A DNA stretch of 64,000 nucleotides from Sphingomonas aracearum (GTDB lineage: Bacteria; Pseudomonadota; Alphaproteobacteria; Sphingomonadales; Sphingomonadaceae). Shown here piece by piece: positions 62,574 to 64,000 of this stretch. The notes below the pieces were generated by a model that was not told the DNA's origin, ran no database searches, and saw only the letters and a list, made by a program, of their open reading frames with translations. The position numbers and the translations under genes were made by a program. Each line of letters opens with the position of its first letter. Position 1 is the first letter of the stretch. The stretch lies in contig NZ_QQNB01000003.1 of NCBI RefSeq assembly GCF_003345355.1, forward strand, positions 248,001 through 312,000, in the 5' to 3' direction.

Positions 62574-64000
62574 TCAGAACCGGACCTGCGCGCCCAGGAA
62601 GAACTGCGCGCCGGTGTGCGCATAGACGAAGGTGCTGTCGCGGTCCGAGTCGATGAACTGGCGCGAGAAGCGGTCGAAGATGTTGAGCCCCTCGAACGTG
62701 ATCTTGATGCCGTCCGTCAGCTGGTAGGAAGCGGACAGATCGAACACGAGGCTCTTGTCCACCCCTTCCAGGTCCTGCAGCGGATTGTTGGCCGGCAGCG
62801 CGATGATGTACGGTCCGCGATAGGCGCCGGAGATGCGCGCCGAGAGATTCTTGTCCTCGTAATAGAGCGTGGCGTTGAACGCGTCCTTGGACAGGCCGAG
62901 CAGATCGCGCTCGGTGGTGTTGGCGGTGCTCGCCGCCAGGAAGTAGGTGATCTTGGAGTCGACATAGGTGTAGTTGAACAAGGCGCCGGTGTTGGCCAGC
63001 GGCCCGGGCAGGAAGGTGAACGCCTGCTGGTAATTCACCTCCACGCCCTTCAGCGGGCCGCCGGGCGTGTTGCGCGCCTGGTTGACGGTGAACAGCGTGA
63101 CGTTGGGATCGAGCCCGCTATTGGCGATCAGCGATAACGGCAGGCCGGTCTGGTTGAACGTCTGCTGCGTCGCCTGGTTCTGGATGTAGGACTTGATGTC
63201 CTTGTAGAAGAAGGCGGCCGACAACAGCGAGTTCTTGGCGAAATACCATTCGATCGAGGCGTCGTAGGTGTCGGCGCGGATCGGATCCAGCAGCGGATTG
63301 CCGCCGTTCACGCTGGGCGTGCCGCTGATCGTCACCGCCGCCCCGGGATTGAGGAACGTCAGTTCGGGCCGGGTGATGACCTTGGCATAGGCCGCGCGGA
63401 CCAAGAGGTTGTTCGTCACGTCGCCGACGAGATTGAGCGACGGCAGCCAGTCCTCATAGTCGTTCCTGGCCGTGACATATTGCGCGATGCTGCTGGAAAA
63501 GCCGGTCGAGCTCAGTTTGGTCTTGGCATAGCGCAAGCCGGCATTGCCGCGTACCGGCACGCCCAGGCTTTCCAGGTTGAAGTCCGCCTGCCCGTAGGCG
63601 GAGAAGACGTCCTCCTTCACGAAGCGGGTGGCGCTGTTGTTCTGGATCAGCGCGAAGGTGCCGGAATAATTGTCGAGCCCGTACTGCTTGGCGAATTCCT
63701 CGTAGTCGATCGCCACCCAGTTCTTCGGGAACACGCCATCGGGAAAGCCCTTGCCGAAATCCTCGGTCAGGCGGGTGAGGCCCGCCAGCTGCTGTGACGT
63801 GAGCGTGGGCACCAGGAAGTTGTTGGCGCGCTGGTAGACGATGTTGGCGAAATCGAAGCGGTCGTAATGCGCACCGATCTTCAGCGTCACCAGGTCGGCC
63901 GCCTTCCAGCTGAGATTGCCCTCGATCATCTTGTTCTTGTTGTCGACATATGACGGCGTGGCGCGGATCTCGGCGCTGCCCGGAGCCAGCGTGTATTGCG
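62574..64000 (-). CDS. TonB-dependent receptor, C-terminal part (partial)
   Basis: About 475 codons of the C-terminal outer-membrane beta-barrel are present; the N-terminal plug and signal lie beyond the right edge. Alternating barrel strands are seen (LKIGAHYDRFDFANIVY, LRYAKTKLSST, GAFHLY-like turns, FNATLYYEDKNLSARISGAY). The protein ends with QFFLGAQVRF, the terminal Phe needed for BAM-dependent insertion. The strand pattern PGAAVTISGTPSVNGGNPLLDPIRADTYDASIEWYF is typical of the large TonB-dependent receptors of Caulobacter and sphingomonads. Which ligand it carries is not readable; nothing beside it points to one. Confidence 0.9.
   Translation of the reverse strand, partial: QYTLAPGSAEIRATPSYVDNKNKMIEGNLSWKAADLVTLKIGAHYDRFDFANIVYQRANNFLVPTLTSQQLAGLTRLTEDFGKGFPDGVFPKNWVAIDYEEFAKQYGLDNYSGTFALIQNNSATRFVKEDVFSAYGQADFNLESLGVPVRGNAGLRYAKTKLSSTGFSSSIAQYVTARNDYEDWLPSLNLVGDVTNNLLVRAAYAKVITRPELTFLNPGAAVTISGTPSVNGGNPLLDPIRADTYDASIEWYFAKNSLLSAAFFYKDIKSYIQNQATQQTFNQTGLPLSLIANSGLDPNVTLFTVNQARNTPGGPLKGVEVNYQQAFTFLPGPLANTGALFNYTYVDSKITYFLAASTANTTERDLLGLSKDAFNATLYYEDKNLSARISGAYRGPYIIALPANNPLQDLEGVDKSLVFDLSASYQLTDGIKITFEGLNIFDRFSRQFIDSDRDSTFVYAHTGAQFFLGAQVRF

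Noticed and set aside
1..64000. tRNA, rRNA, CRISPR, insertion sequence or prophage
   Set aside because: Gaps are short (mostly under 200 bases), no tRNA-like cloverleaf, no spaced direct repeats, no transposase, integrase or phage genes were found.

Overview
The window is about 64 kb of uniformly GC-rich DNA with dense, mostly overlapping genes. It looks like a chromosomal segment of a pigmented sphingomonad (Alphaproteobacteria, Sphingomonas-like). The reasons are the crtY/crtI/crtB carotenoid genes, a DivK-type response regulator beside a DUF3572 gene, a direct-repeat GTTC-N7-GTTC LexA box, a TonB-dependent receptor, frequent GTG and TTG starts, and dispersed palindromic repeats between genes. 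I see no rRNA, tRNA, CRISPR array, insertion sequence or prophage. This reading comes from inspection only; no database search was run.

Layout. 1-8.4 kb: the start of polA, a class A beta-lactamase-like lipoprotein, nadB, a CNT nucleoside transporter, a VUT/YhhQ transporter, argB, a YggT protein, folD and a MarC protein. 8.4-12.4 kb: a possible Gtr-type glycosylation module (GT-C membrane enzyme, GtrA flippase, methyltransferase, GtrB-like GT2). 12.5-14.6 kb: S-formylglutathione hydrolase and a ferredoxin-reductase-type flavoprotein. 14.6-32.9 kb: the dominant feature, a 16.7-kb seven-gene minus-strand operon glgE-treS/mak-glgB-glgX-treZ-malQ-treY, with otsA divergent from it. 33-41 kb: a DUF2934 protein with a histone-H1-like tail, a DUF3667 membrane protein, and the housekeeping run proA-nadD-rsfS-rlmH-envC-ctpA-dsbB-coq7. 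41-46.4 kb: a small secreted protein, membrane proteins, DedA, a Tat-exported SDR, and a MarR-GNAT fusion beneath a perfect 24-bp palindrome. 46.4-50.6 kb: a UdgX-type uracil-DNA glycosylase fused to a DUF4130-type domain, and its radical-SAM partner, which carries a LexA box. 50.6-55.8 kb: epoxide hydrolase, bifunctional Rel/Spo, a thioesterase-HAD-DUF3572 operon and divK. 55.8-61.1 kb: carotenoid genes, with crtB separated from crtY-crtI and carrying an in-frame repeat at its 5' end. 61.1-64 kb: murA and the C-terminal part of a TonB-dependent receptor.

How the genes work together. The glg/tre block encodes an apparently closed trehalose/alpha-glucan cycle. OtsA starts trehalose synthesis. 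TreS turns trehalose into maltose, its fused maltokinase makes maltose-1-phosphate, GlgE polymerises that into glucan and GlgB branches it. GlgX, TreY and TreZ take glucan back to trehalose, and MalQ reshuffles short oligomers. OtsB, GlgA, GlgC and GlgP are not in the window.

The strongest leads for follow-up are (1) the LexA-box radical-SAM/UdgX DNA-repair pair, (2) a degenerate second GlgE-like catalytic domain inside GlgE, (3) the crtB gene whose only usable start forces translation through a repeat, and (4) the 24-bp operator-like palindrome in front of the MarR-GNAT fusion.
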